A stretch of 51,220 nucleotides of DNA from Eubacteriales bacterium (GCA_030524785.1 JAUNFZ010000013.1:1-51220), one strand, 5' to 3'; positions 25,876-33,182 are shown, counted from the stretch's first letter. Notes: generated by a model not told the origin, from the letters alone. Made by a program: numbers and translations.

Positions 25876-26086
25876 AAAATAAGTTATCATCCGGAATATG
25901 TTCCATAATTTCTTCAATATCACAATTCAGAATATTGCACAGGCGGTCTAAAGTATTTGTCTGGACATTCATATTATGTTTCAGGCGGTGTACTTGCGCA
26001 CGATTAATGTTATGTTTTGTGTAGAGATCGTATTGCGTAATGCCTTTTTCTTTCATGGTTATCCATAGCCGGTCAAATTTAATCAT
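25874..26086 (-). CDS. XRE-family helix-turn-helix regulator (element copy)
   Basis: A 70-residue Cro/C1-type DNA-binding protein: KFDRLWITMKEKGITQYDLY, then the recognition region INRAQVHRLKHNMNVQTNTL and a short RLCNILNCDIEEIMEHIP tail. It is transcribed away from the secreted-protein gene at 26208 and probably controls their shared intergenic region. The identical protein is encoded again at 32908-33120. Small regulators of this type are common in integrated elements, so it could also govern element functions. Confidence 0.88.
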   Translation of the reverse strand: MIKFDRLWITMKEKGITQYDLYTKHNINRAQVHRLKHNMNVQTNTLDRLCNILNCDIEEIMEHIPDDNLF

Positions 26087-26122
26087 TAAATTTCTCCATA
26101 AAAAAATATATGAAAATAAATC

Positions 26123-26185
26123 TTGCTATCCATAGATTATCAGTGTATACTATAAGAAAATAGTTTGCGTATATTAAAACCAAAC
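26123..26185 (+). promoter_or_regulatory. promoter and possible operator of the secreted-protein gene
   Basis: TTGCTA 26123-26128, 17 bp, TATACT 26146-26151. An inverted repeat GTTTG/CAAAC (26163-26167 and 26181-26185) lies just downstream of the expected start of transcription. The same arrangement is kept in the second copy near 33154-33216, so the divergent XRE protein may bind here. Confidence 0.6.
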
Positions 26186-26207
26186 ATGAGTTCAAGGAGG
26201 GAAAGCA

Positions 26208-26915
26208 ATGGAACAGAGAGGAAAAAATTTAGTCAGAAACATATTTGGATGTTTACTGCTGTGTCTGGTAGTTACGTTTTGTATACCTGCTATTCACAGT
26301 GAAGCGGCGGCAAAAAAACCAACGTGCCCCAAAAAGCAAACGGTATATTTTGCAGACTATGGCGGAGGCTGGGGAGAGCCGACAGGGTATTCCAGAAATA
26401 TTTTTATCAAAAATCTGGCTTCTAATGCAAAAATTACAAATGTGAAATGCAGCAATAAAAATGTTTTTTTAATCAATAGGGGAAAATTTATTTCTGTAGG
26501 CGAAGGAAAAATTAAGTCAGGTTCAAAAGCCAAGGTTACGTTTAAGGTGAAACAGAATGGAAAAACATATTCTCTTTACTGTAATCTCACATTTAAGAAA
26601 AATACCTGTGATTTCAGCAGACTGAAAATCGGCGGTAAAAATTATGCGACAAAAACGACCGGAAAGCTTAATGTGCAACTGAAACTGCCCTACAAAAAAA
26701 GCGCAATATCAGTAAAAATGAAATCGGGCAGAAAATTAACTTCTATTGCAATATATAGAGGACAGAAAGTAATTAAGGTGAAAAACGGTTCCAAGGTTGC
26801 TTTAAAAAAGGGCGATACCATCATGATAGGGTACAAGTATACCAAGAAGCCAAGTTCTATGCCCAAAAATCTGAAATGGACAGAAACAGGAGCGGTAAGA
26901 ATTATTGTTAAATAG
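26208..26915 (+). CDS. secreted Lys-rich protein with Ig-like region (element copy)
   Basis: A 235-residue exported protein. The signal peptide covers about residues 1-33 (LLLCLVVTFCIPAIHSEAAA). The mature part is strongly basic. A segment resembling bacterial Ig-like (Big2-type) repeats reads IKNLASNAKITNVKCSNKNV and then KAKVTFKVKQNGKTYSL. Its function is unknown; surface binding is a guess. A paralogue with 15 amino-acid differences lies at 33239-33946. The start follows AAGGAGGG. Each copy pairs with an identical divergent XRE regulator, so the pair is inherited as a unit. Confidence 0.75.
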   Translation: MEQRGKNLVRNIFGCLLLCLVVTFCIPAIHSEAAAKKPTCPKKQTVYFADYGGGWGEPTGYSRNIFIKNLASNAKITNVKCSNKNVFLINRGKFISVGEGKIKSGSKAKVTFKVKQNGKTYSLYCNLTFKKNTCDFSRLKIGGKNYATKTTGKLNVQLKLPYKKSAISVKMKSGRKLTSIAIYRGQKVIKVKNGSKVALKKGDTIMIGYKYTKKPSSMPKNLKWTETGAVRIIVK

Positions 26916-26956
26916 AAAATATGCAGGAATTACAGAAGAAAAGTAAGTGAAAAGAA

Positions 26957-26998
26957 GGCTTCAGACACCGGATTTGCTATAGTGTCTGAAGCCTTTTT
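26957..26998 (+). terminator. intrinsic terminator after the secreted-protein gene
   Basis: Perfect 12-bp stem GGCTTCAGACAC/GTGTCTGAAGCC with a 13-nt loop, followed by TTTTT. Confidence 0.93.
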
Positions 26999-27571
26999 AA
27001 CATATTTTAATAGTATATGTAATTTTCGGCAATGTTTTCTTTGAGGTCTTCTTTTGCAGAATTGCGGTCGGCGGATGTTGGAAATGCTGAAAGCTGTTTT
27101 AAATGCTTATCATGATGACTCTTGAACGGTTTGCAGGTCACAAAATGTCGGCACAGAGAAACTGTTGTTCTTAAAATTGCGTTTTGGTTTTATGATACAA
27201 ATATAAACGGTACAAGTGCATACTTCCATTTATATAAATGATTGATAGGAAGCTCTTACAAGTGATGGCTTGTGGGAGCTTATTTTAATAGAAAGAAGCA
27301 GCAGACATTATTGCTGCTTGGTATTTCAGTTAAGGGTACTGATGTTTGGTTTGAGGGTACTGGTGTTCGGCTTAAGGGTACTGATGTTTGGTTTAGGGGG
27401 TACTGGTACTTACTTTGAAGGGGTACTGATGTTCGGCGAGGTGCTAAGATATCAACTTTTCGGGACATATGAAGGTTTGTAGGGCTTCCGAAGCATATCG
27501 TTGCCGGAATTACTATTAGTTTGGGGTTAAAAAATCTATATAGGGCAAACCCGCGAAGGAGGATGCCTAAT
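26999..27571. other. noncoding stretch of the element with hairpins and iterons
   Basis: No gene is supported here. It contains a hairpin at 27250-27281 (AAGCTC...GAGCTT with an inner ACAAG/CTTGT stem), a hairpin at 27296-27319 (AAGCAGCA/TGCTGCTT) and, directly after, five iteron-like repeats. This layout resembles a control or origin region. The next gene starts at 27572 behind GAAGGAGGA. Confidence 0.6.
27332..27440. repeat. five iteron-like 21-22 bp direct repeats
   Basis: Units begin at 27332, 27353, 27374, 27395 and 27417, each containing GGGTACTGRTGTTYGG or a close variant (unit 4 is the most diverged). The spacing of 21-22 bp puts the repeats on the same face of the helix. Such arrays commonly bind a replication or partition protein. 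Confidence 0.8.
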
Positions 27572-27907
27572 ATGGAAAAAGAAAATTATGGGAAAGTGAG
27601 TCGTGAGGAGATTCGTGCGGACATTGAAAGAATTTGCGATAGCCTTTTGAAATTCAAAGAAGATAAAAATCTTTCGTACACTAAACTCGCCGACGAAATT
27701 GGTAACAAAATTAATTTTTGGATTGATGAGAAAAAAATGGAACGTCTTGTCAAGAAGAAGTATCTGGACCAGTTTGTTGATAATTTTTTTCTTTTTGTGT
27801 CATGCGGCGAATTGTTTGGAATTAACCTTACGACATGGAAAAATATTGAACAGACGATAGCAAACGACAAGCTGAAAAGAATCAGAGACATTCTGGATGA
27901 GACATAA
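27572..27907 (+). CDS. hypothetical protein, 111 residues (element)
   Basis: Starts after GAAGGAGGATGCC and encodes a charged, mostly helical protein. The segment LLKFKEDKNLSYTKLADEIG looks like the first helices of a helix-turn-helix domain, followed by KKYLDQFVDNFFLFVSCGELFG. I do not recognise a family. A DNA-binding or regulatory role, perhaps at the iterons 130 bp upstream, is possible but unproven. Confidence 0.6.
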   Translation: MEKENYGKVSREEIRADIERICDSLLKFKEDKNLSYTKLADEIGNKINFWIDEKKMERLVKKKYLDQFVDNFFLFVSCGELFGINLTTWKNIEQTIANDKLKRIRDILDET

Positions 27908-28077
27908 TTGTCCAGCCTATGCGTCACAGATGTCGTGCAAAAAAGAAGGCTTTTTGCTAGACTTTTCTTATCAGCAGGGAGGAGGGTACATAAAACACAG
28001 AACCGTGATTGCTAGATCATGTCTCTGGTTGTTAAAAATGGTGAATGGCTGATGGCACCATGAAGGGAGGTGAATAT

Positions 28078-28374
28078 ATGTTCGAAAACGTAAAGCTGGA
28101 AGACGGCGAGGTCTTGATTGTAGGCGTTTACACTTACGCGAAAAATGGAAAGAACGGCACTACTATCAGTTTCGTGCGGGAGTTTAAATCGTGGCAAATA
28201 GAGCGGGGTTTGCGAACGGACGGTGTCTATGCGGAAACGGAATTTACCCATATGGACTGTACCGGATTGCAGGTTGGCGATATTGTGCGATTGGCTTATC
28301 AGAAAGGCTTCCAAGGAAAGGCTGACCTGATTGGCTACAGCCTTGTAAAAAGGGCGGCTGTTGAGAAAGGTTGA
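28078..28374 (+). CDS. hypothetical protein, 98 residues (element)
   Basis: Begins at the ATG behind GGGAGGTGAATAT; the upstream in-frame ATGs lack a good site. It is predicted to be rich in beta strands (EVLIVGVYTYAKNGKNGTTI, GLQVGDIVRLAYQKGFQGKA), with a layout that could be an OB or SH3-like barrel. I cannot assign a family. It precedes another small gene by 7 bp, and both lie ahead of the FtsK-like gene, so they are probably element transfer or replication accessory genes. Confidence 0.65.
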   Translation: MFENVKLEDGEVLIVGVYTYAKNGKNGTTISFVREFKSWQIERGLRTDGVYAETEFTHMDCTGLQVGDIVRLAYQKGFQGKADLIGYSLVKRAAVEKG

Positions 28375-28381
28375 GTAGCTT

Positions 28382-28696
28382 ATGGTGGGACGAAGAAAGC
28401 GGAATGGAATTCATGGGTGCATTAAAGAAAAAACATTGAGGAGAACGGGGAAAATTTTTTTCAAGTGTGTATCCGTGGAACCTGCTAGGGGGACGGACAA
28501 AGACGTTTTTCTGGTTTGCAGCGGCATGAAGATTTTGCATATGCGGTTGCCGGTGTATGCACACGGTATTGCAGAAAGTCGATATGCCTTTCTGATTTCC
28601 GATTTTTTACAGGCGGATTTGGAAGCCTTTGGGTTGAAGGTCGGGAAACCGGTACCGAATGAAGCGGGCGGTTATACCTATTTGGTCTGCCGCTGA
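28382..28696 (+). CDS. hypothetical protein, 104 residues (element)
   Basis: Follows the preceding gene by 7 bp. The N-terminus is very basic (VGRRKRNGIHGCIKEKTLRR), followed by alternating strands (GKIFFKCVSVEPARG, KDVFLVCSGMKILHMRLPVY). No motif is recognised. The basic N-terminus would suit nucleic-acid binding. It lies 55 bp before the FtsK-like ATPase gene. Confidence 0.6.
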   Translation: MVGRRKRNGIHGCIKEKTLRRTGKIFFKCVSVEPARGTDKDVFLVCSGMKILHMRLPVYAHGIAESRYAFLISDFLQADLEAFGLKVGKPVPNEAGGYTYLVCR

Positions 28697-28751
28697 TGAT
28701 GCGGAGCAGGACGGATAAAACTGTTCTGCTCTGTCACAAAGGAGGAATTCT

Positions 28752-30080
28752 ATGAGATTTTGTATATTTCTGCTGTTGATCTGTCTGGTGGTATATGGTT
28801 ACACAAAGGTATGCCGCCGGACTATGGCAGACACAATTAGACAAATTACATATTTCGTTTGCAGAGTCAAAGATATGATGATAATCTGCTGGAAAAGAAG
28901 TCAAGAATATTATATTTTTCAGAATTTGACACCATATATTCGTACCCTACAAGAAATGCGGATAGCAAAGTACATTAATTTTGCAGGTAACTATCATATG
29001 AATAAGGATATAGAAGTATTTCAATTTGAGATATATGGGATTAGTGATGATTATAAGAAAGATATGGGTGTGTTGGGTCAGTTGCTGACATTGAAATTAA
29101 GGGATTTTTATGTTTGGAAATTGAAGGATTTTATGCCTGTTATTTATCTTACGCATTTGCATGAAGGGGAGTTTGTTTTTTGGATATCGCGTAATAAGTA
29201 CGGAGATGAACTTCTATATAAATGCATGGAAACAGACAGGGGGAGAGAACGTCCGAATATAGTTGAGAAACAATGTGATATTCAGGATAATAAGCAGCTT
29301 ATTCTTGGTATAGATATGGAGATGCTGGAAAAATTTCGCATAGAGATGCCGATTACGATTGATATCTGGAAGAAACCCAGCGGACTGATTGTCGGGGCGT
29401 CCGGTTCGGGAAAGTCTTATTTCGTTACTCTTTTTGTACACCATATATTGAACGTGTGCAAAAGAGGCTCTGTGAAGATATATTATTGTGATTTCAAATC
29501 TAGTGAGGATACAGCGTATCTGGCACCGTATTGCCGCTATTTTGCCGGAGAAAAGTGTGCGGAGGGCTTGACTGCTTACTATGAGGAATATAAAGCAATC
29601 AGGGATGGAGTGCGTGACGGGAAGCTTCGGTTGATTTTCTTTGATGAGTGGGCTGGATTTCAGTTATGGGAAACACAAAAATCCAAAAAACAAGCGGAAC
29701 TGTATAAGGGAATGTTACAGGAAATACTGCTTATGGGGCGCAGCCTGTTATGTGGGGCATGGGTCATATTACAGCGTCCGGATAGTACATGGATAAGCGG
29801 ACGTGAAAATTTCCATAATATATGTTGTTTTCTAAGCGGTGGTGTAAGTACCGAGCTGGGGAGAATGATTTTATTGGAAGAAGAAATTTCGGAAAAAGTA
29901 AAGCAAAAAGATTTTTTTCGGACGGGAGAAGCAATTTTTAAAAGTGATGGCGAGAAAACGAGGTTCATGAAGGTGGGAGAGATACCGGACATAGAGACTT
30001 ATAAGCGGCAGATATTGGATAAGCTGCTTCGTGCGGACGGCGAAGCCGGAAGCACGGAGCCAGAGACACCTCTATTGTAA
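28752..30080 (+). CDS. FtsK/TcpA-like DNA translocase ATPase (element)
   Basis: A 442-residue protein with one N-terminal transmembrane segment (about residues 2-18) and a FtsK/HerA-type ATPase domain. Walker A is GLIVGASGSGKSYFV (about residues 216-230) and Walker B is LRLIFFDEWAG. It is shorter than cell-division FtsK and lacks the gamma domain, matching the TcpA-type coupling ATPases of Gram-positive integrative elements, which bring element DNA to a conjugation channel. It starts behind AGGAGGAATTC. Its stop codon lies inside the loop of the origin-like stem-loop, directly ahead of rep. Confidence 0.85.
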   Translation: MRFCIFLLLICLVVYGYTKVCRRTMADTIRQITYFVCRVKDMMIICWKRSQEYYIFQNLTPYIRTLQEMRIAKYINFAGNYHMNKDIEVFQFEIYGISDDYKKDMGVLGQLLTLKLRDFYVWKLKDFMPVIYLTHLHEGEFVFWISRNKYGDELLYKCMETDRGRERPNIVEKQCDIQDNKQLILGIDMEMLEKFRIEMPITIDIWKKPSGLIVGASGSGKSYFVTLFVHHILNVCKRGSVKIYYCDFKSSEDTAYLAPYCRYFAGEKCAEGLTAYYEEYKAIRDGVRDGKLRLIFFDEWAGFQLWETQKSKKQAELYKGMLQEILLMGRSLLCGAWVILQRPDSTWISGRENFHNICCFLSGGVSTELGRMILLEEEISEKVKQKDFFRTGEAIFKSDGEKTRFMKVGEIPDIETYKRQILDKLLRADGEAGSTEPETPLL

Positions 30081-30100
30081 GTATTACAAATAGAGGTGTC
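30065..30100. other. origin-like stem-loop with AAGTATTAC nonamer
   Basis: The perfect 12-bp arms GACACCTCTATT (30065-30076) and AATAGAGGTGTC (30089-30100) enclose a 12-nt loop in which 30079-30087 read AAGTATTAC. This fits the NANTATTAC nonamer nicked by Rep of circoviruses and geminiviruses, and it lies 89 bp upstream of a gene for a CRESS-like Rep. No T-run follows, so it is not a normal terminator. The loop can also partly pair with itself (TGTAA/TTACA). Confidence 0.7.
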
Positions 30101-30141
30101 GCAGATAGCCCTGAATTGCCGTGTTTACAGATAAAAGCAGG

Positions 30142-30163
30142 ATGCTACTGAATTTTGTAGCAT
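30142..30163. other. second hairpin before rep
   Basis: Perfect 7-bp stem ATGCTAC/GTAGCAT with an 8-nt loop lies between the origin-like stem-loop and the rep start. CAGATA also occurs twice nearby (30102 and 30128). Either could be a Rep binding or translation-control element. Confidence 0.45.
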
Positions 30164-30188
30164 ATCGCATAAAGGGGGAATAATAACA

Positions 30189-31253
30189 ATGGATAGGGAA
30201 AAAAACAAAAAGATATATATGAAGGATACGCAGGCACGAAAATACCAGATTACAATAAATAATCCGTTAAATGCGGAACCGCCTTTTACGCATGATCGTA
30301 TAAAGGAGGAGGTTTCTAAACTGGTTTCGGTAGTATATTGGTGTATGTGTGATGAAATAAGCGGAGGAGAAAACAGAACGCCGCATACGCATGTATTTCT
30401 TTTGTGCAGCAGTCCGGTGCGGTTCAGTACAATCCAGCGGAGATTTTCAAGCGGTGAAGATCAAAAACCTTATGGACATGTTGAGTCGGCATATGGCAGC
30501 GCATTTTCAAATCGTCAATATTTGCTAAAGGAAGGAAAATGGAAGCAAACAAAGGGGGATACGTCGGTAGAGGGAACCTTTGAAGAATTTGGTCAGATTC
30601 CATCTAATGAAAATACAAGCAAGCGCGGTGAAGCGCAGTTTATTTTTGATATGGTGGAAAGTGGATTTTCAACGGCGGAAATTTTGAGGATGCATCCGGA
30701 GGTACTGCCTTATCTGGAAAAAATTGACAAAGTACGCCAGATTTTATTAGAGGAACAGTATAAAAACACATTCCGAATATTAGAGGTTGTATATATTTAT
30801 GGAAGAACAGGGTTAGGAAAATCAAGAGCGGTTATGGAAAAGGAGGGATATGTTAATACTTACCGGTTTACGGATTACTCGCATCGGGGATGGGATAAGT
30901 ATAGAAATCAGAGAACAGTATGTTTTGAAGAATTTCACAGTAATTTTCCGATACAGAATATGTTAATCATGCTAGACGGATACCCGTTGGACTTGCCTGC
31001 CAGATTTCATCAGAAAACGGCGTGTTATGAAAAAGTTTACATAACATCGAATATTCCGCTGATAAAGCAATATGAAAACGTACAGAGAGAAGAACCGGAT
31101 GTGTGGCAGGCGTTTTTAAGAAGGATAAATAAGGTAAAGCATTATCTGGATAATGGAATTATCAAAGAATATACAGTGAAGGAGTATCTGGAGATGGAGC
31201 GGGACGCAAAATTTTATCCGGTAGTGGATAAAGAAAAGAATCCTTTTGAGTAG
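30189..31253 (+). CDS. CRESS-DNA-virus-like replication initiator (HUH nuclease + SF3-like helicase)
   Basis: A 354-residue Rep. The nuclease domain has motif I YQITINNP (19-26), motif II PHTHVFLL with the metal-binding His66/His68, and motif III NRQYLLKEG with the nicking Tyr111 and Lys114. The helicase domain has Walker A GRTGLGKS (205-212), GWDKYRNQRTVCFEEF with Walker B (244-249), LDGYPLDLPARF and the sensor-like VYITSNIPL. Order and motifs match Rep of circoviruses and of bacterial pCRESS plasmids, not Rep_trans proteins of Tn916, which lack the helicase. It would nick the nearby stem-loop and start rolling-circle replication, or act as a relaxase during transfer. Confidence 0.88.
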   Translation: MDREKNKKIYMKDTQARKYQITINNPLNAEPPFTHDRIKEEVSKLVSVVYWCMCDEISGGENRTPHTHVFLLCSSPVRFSTIQRRFSSGEDQKPYGHVESAYGSAFSNRQYLLKEGKWKQTKGDTSVEGTFEEFGQIPSNENTSKRGEAQFIFDMVESGFSTAEILRMHPEVLPYLEKIDKVRQILLEEQYKNTFRILEVVYIYGRTGLGKSRAVMEKEGYVNTYRFTDYSHRGWDKYRNQRTVCFEEFHSNFPIQNMLIMLDGYPLDLPARFHQKTACYEKVYITSNIPLIKQYENVQREEPDVWQAFLRRINKVKHYLDNGIIKEYTVKEYLEMERDAKFYPVVDKEKNPFE

Positions 31254-31265
31254 GAGGGATGACGG

Positions 31266-31463
31266 GTGAACGAAAAAGTAAGGATAAGCGAAAAGGCTCT
31301 TTTGAGTGTACAGGAAATGATGGCATATACCGGATGGGGAGAAAATACAGTGCGTGATGAATTAAATCATCCGAAATGCCCGTATGTTATACGAAAAGGA
31401 AACCGCCTTTATGCGAACCGCCGCCTTTTAGACAAATACTTAGACAAAATTTCTGGTATATAA
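31266..31463 (+). CDS. excisionase-like small DNA-binding protein
   Basis: A 65-residue protein starting at GTG 31266 behind AGGAGGG, 12 bp after rep. It is a MerR/Xis-type winged helix: LLSVQEMMAYTGWGENTVRD, then YVIRKGNRLYANRRLLDKYL. This matches the size and layout of Tn916-type Xis proteins, which bend DNA at element ends to direct excision. It lies just before the integrase gene, as in many such elements. Confidence 0.8.
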   Translation: MNEKVRISEKALLSVQEMMAYTGWGENTVRDELNHPKCPYVIRKGNRLYANRRLLDKYLDKISGI

Positions 31464-31470
31464 TGTGGAA

Positions 31471-31516
31471 AATGGAGTGAAAATATAGTAAAATAAGGCT
31501 ATGCTTTTACTCCATT
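31471..31516 (+). other. hairpin between xis-like gene and integrase
   Basis: AATGGAGT (31471-31478) pairs with ACTCCATT (31509-31516), extended by an A/T stretch with one bulge and followed by CTTTTCTT. It may be a weak terminator that limits integrase expression. Confidence 0.45.
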
Positions 31517-31545
31517 CTTTTCTTAGCAGAAAGGAATGAGATATT

Positions 31546-32748
31546 ATGGGAAAGGATTTAAAAGGAAAAGAATTAGGAAAAGGGATATCGCAAAGAGCAG
31601 ACGGGAATTATATGGGGCGGTTTGTCGATAAATATAAGAAACGGCATACCTATTATAATCGGGATTTAAAAGTGTTAAAAAAGACTTTGGATAAGGCGCG
31701 GTATGAAGCCGAACATGGCATATATGGAGATGGCTCTGACATCACAGTTTCGGAATGGTTTGAAGAATTTATGAGATTGTATAAAGTCGGAAAAGTAAAA
31801 GATACGACAGAATACAGAATACGGCAGACTTTTGCAAACTGTAGAAAAGATATGCTGGGAGATATGAAATTGCAGGCGGTAAGATGCATTCACGTTCAAA
31901 ATCTGGTTAATTCGCTTCACGAGAAAGGATTTTCTTATGGGACAATAAACCTGCTCAAGTCATTGCTGAAAGAAATGTTTAAAATGGCAATTGCTAACGG
32001 CTATATGTTGGTAAATCCGTGCGAAGCCGTAGTGATGCCGAAAAAGGTAAAGTATGAGCCGCGATTTCTGACAGAGCAAGAGCAGGATATGTTTTTGGAA
32101 GCAGCAAAAGAGTATTATCATTATGATGTTTTCTGTATGAATTTATCTTGCGGGGCGCGAATTGGAGAGGTTCTTGGGCTAAAATGGAGCGATATAAATT
32201 TTGAAGATAAAACGATCCATATACAGCGAACACTGCACTACGCCAAACTTACTGCCGACGATAGGGTTCATTTTTTCTTTACTTCGCCGAAAACAGAGAC
32301 AAGCGACAGAATTATACCGTTGCTTCCGGAAACAGAAACGGTGCTGCGCAGAGTTCGCAAAAAGCAGTTGATGAATAAAATACTGAATGCGTCAAGCTGG
32401 CATCAGGAGCCGCCGTTTGAAGATATGGTGTTTACTTCTGTTCAAGGCACACCGGTAATGTATGGAGACGTTAACAGAGCGATAAAAAAAGCGATAGTTA
32501 AGGCAAATTTACAGGAAGAAGAATTTGCAAAATTTGAGGGCAGAGAGCCGTTCGTTTTAAAAGAGTTTTCTCCGCATTGTTTCCGCCATACATTTGTTAC
32601 AAGATGTAAAAAGAATGGGATACCGTATGAAACAATTCAACCGTATGTGGGGCACAGCGATAAGGAAATGACAGAATATTACGATCACAATAAGCCAGAG
32701 ATGGACGTGGTTGGATTGAAGAAGATATCCTTTTTGAACGTGGTGTAA
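31546..32748 (+). CDS. int: tyrosine integrase, Tn916-like
   Basis: A 400-residue site-specific recombinase. The N-terminal arm-binding domain (GISQRADGNYMGRFVDKYKK) is followed by a core-binding SAM-like domain and a catalytic domain with Arg in SCGARIGEVLGLKW, HxxR in SPHCFRHTFVTRC, His in YVGHSDKEM and nucleophile Tyr in TEYYDHN. All catalytic residues are present, so it should be active. It lies at the right end, about 60 bp from the right attachment repeat, and presumably recombines the rpsR 3' end. The start follows AGAAAGGAATG. Confidence 0.95.
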   Translation: MGKDLKGKELGKGISQRADGNYMGRFVDKYKKRHTYYNRDLKVLKKTLDKARYEAEHGIYGDGSDITVSEWFEEFMRLYKVGKVKDTTEYRIRQTFANCRKDMLGDMKLQAVRCIHVQNLVNSLHEKGFSYGTINLLKSLLKEMFKMAIANGYMLVNPCEAVVMPKKVKYEPRFLTEQEQDMFLEAAKEYYHYDVFCMNLSCGARIGEVLGLKWSDINFEDKTIHIQRTLHYAKLTADDRVHFFFTSPKTETSDRIIPLLPETETVLRRVRKKQLMNKILNASSWHQEPPFEDMVFTSVQGTPVMYGDVNRAIKKAIVKANLQEEEFAKFEGREPFVLKEFSPHCFRHTFVTRCKKNGIPYETIQPYVGHSDKEMTEYYDHNKPEMDVVGLKKISFLNVV

Positions 32749-32758
32749 AAATGGTGTA
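32738..32758. promoter_or_regulatory. integrase arm-type repeats, right end
   Basis: Two GTGGTGTA/ATGGTGTA motifs (32741 and 32751) overlap the integrase stop codon and match the three repeats near the left end. Confidence 0.5.
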
Positions 32759-32806
32759 TTCATGAAAATGATACCGGAAATGGTAGAAAATATAAGGCTT
32801 TTGACA

Positions 32807-32909
32807 TTATGCCGTATGTTCAGGACTAATATCTGATACGCAGAAACAAAGAAAAATGGAAAGCCTTTAAATGCCAAAAGTCTGGTGTTTAAAGGCTTCT
32901 TTGCTTTTT
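32807..32909. repeat. right attachment site (attR), second copy of rpsR end and terminator
   Basis: Repeats 25312-25414 with three mismatches, including the codons for MPYVQD and the stop. The hairpin AGCCTTTAAA/TTTAAAGGCT is preserved here too. The upstream part of rpsR is absent, as expected for the distal attachment site. Confidence 0.9.
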
Positions 32910-33120
32910 AAAATAAGTTATCATCCGGAATATGTTCCATAATTTCTTCAATATCACAATTCAGAATATTGCACAGGCGGTCTAAAGTATTTGTCTGGAC
33001 ATTCATATTATGTTTCAGGCGGTGTACTTGCGCACGATTAATGTTATGTTTTGTGTAGAGATCGTATTGCGTAATGCCTTTTTCTTTCATGGTTATCCAT
33101 AGCCGGTCAAATTTGATCAT
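32908..33120 (-). CDS. XRE-family helix-turn-helix regulator (copy outside the element)
   Basis: Encodes a 70-residue protein identical to that at 25874-26086, and the DNA is nearly identical as well. It begins directly against the right attachment repeat. Like its twin, it is divergent from a secreted-protein gene. The near-perfect identity points to a recent duplication or strong sequence conservation between related elements. Whether this copy is resident chromosome or a remnant of an earlier insertion cannot be decided from one genome. Confidence 0.88.
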   Translation of the reverse strand: MIKFDRLWITMKEKGITQYDLYTKHNINRAQVHRLKHNMNVQTNTLDRLCNILNCDIEEIMEHIPDDNLF

Positions 33121-33153
33121 TAAATTTCTCCATAAAATATATGAAAATAAATC

Positions 33154-33182
33154 TTGCTATTCCTAGATTATCAGCGTATACT
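33154..33182 (+). promoter_or_regulatory. promoter of the second secreted-protein gene
   Basis: TTGCTA at 33154-33159, 17 bp, TATACT at 33177-33182, matching the first copy. The GTTTG/CAAAC inverted repeat downstream is also kept. Confidence 0.6.

Larger units (their letters stand above)
25335..32806 (+). mobile_element. 7.5-kb integrative element with CRESS-like Rep, at rpsR
   Basis: Bounded by the 103-bp direct repeats at rpsR, the element contains, in order: integrase arm-type repeats, an 83-residue unknown protein, an XRE regulator (minus) with a divergent secreted protein, iteron-like repeats, three unknown small genes, an FtsK/TcpA-like ATPase, an origin-like stem-loop, a HUH-helicase Rep, an excisionase-like protein and a tyrosine integrase. 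It is clearly more AT-rich than its surroundings. The gene set resembles integrative and mobilizable elements whose initiator is related to viral Rep proteins. No capsid, relaxase of classic type, or type IV secretion genes were seen. Confidence 0.88.

Noticed and set aside
27007..27189. Minus-strand open stretch of about 60 codons ending in ENIAENYIYY
   Set aside because: Composition looks protein-like, but there is no start codon with a ribosome binding site; at best a fragment of a lost gene.
27332..27440. CRISPR array
   Set aside because: The units are contiguous 21-22 bp repeats with no unique spacers and there are no cas genes nearby.
27270..27482. Open frames on both strands through the iterons
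   Set aside because: Their repeated residues simply reflect the 21-bp DNA repeats.
30065..30100. Reading the stem-loop as an ordinary terminator of the FtsK-like gene
   Set aside because: No T-run follows on either strand at the right place, and the loop carries the nonamer ahead of a matching Rep; a structural role in message decay still cannot be excluded.
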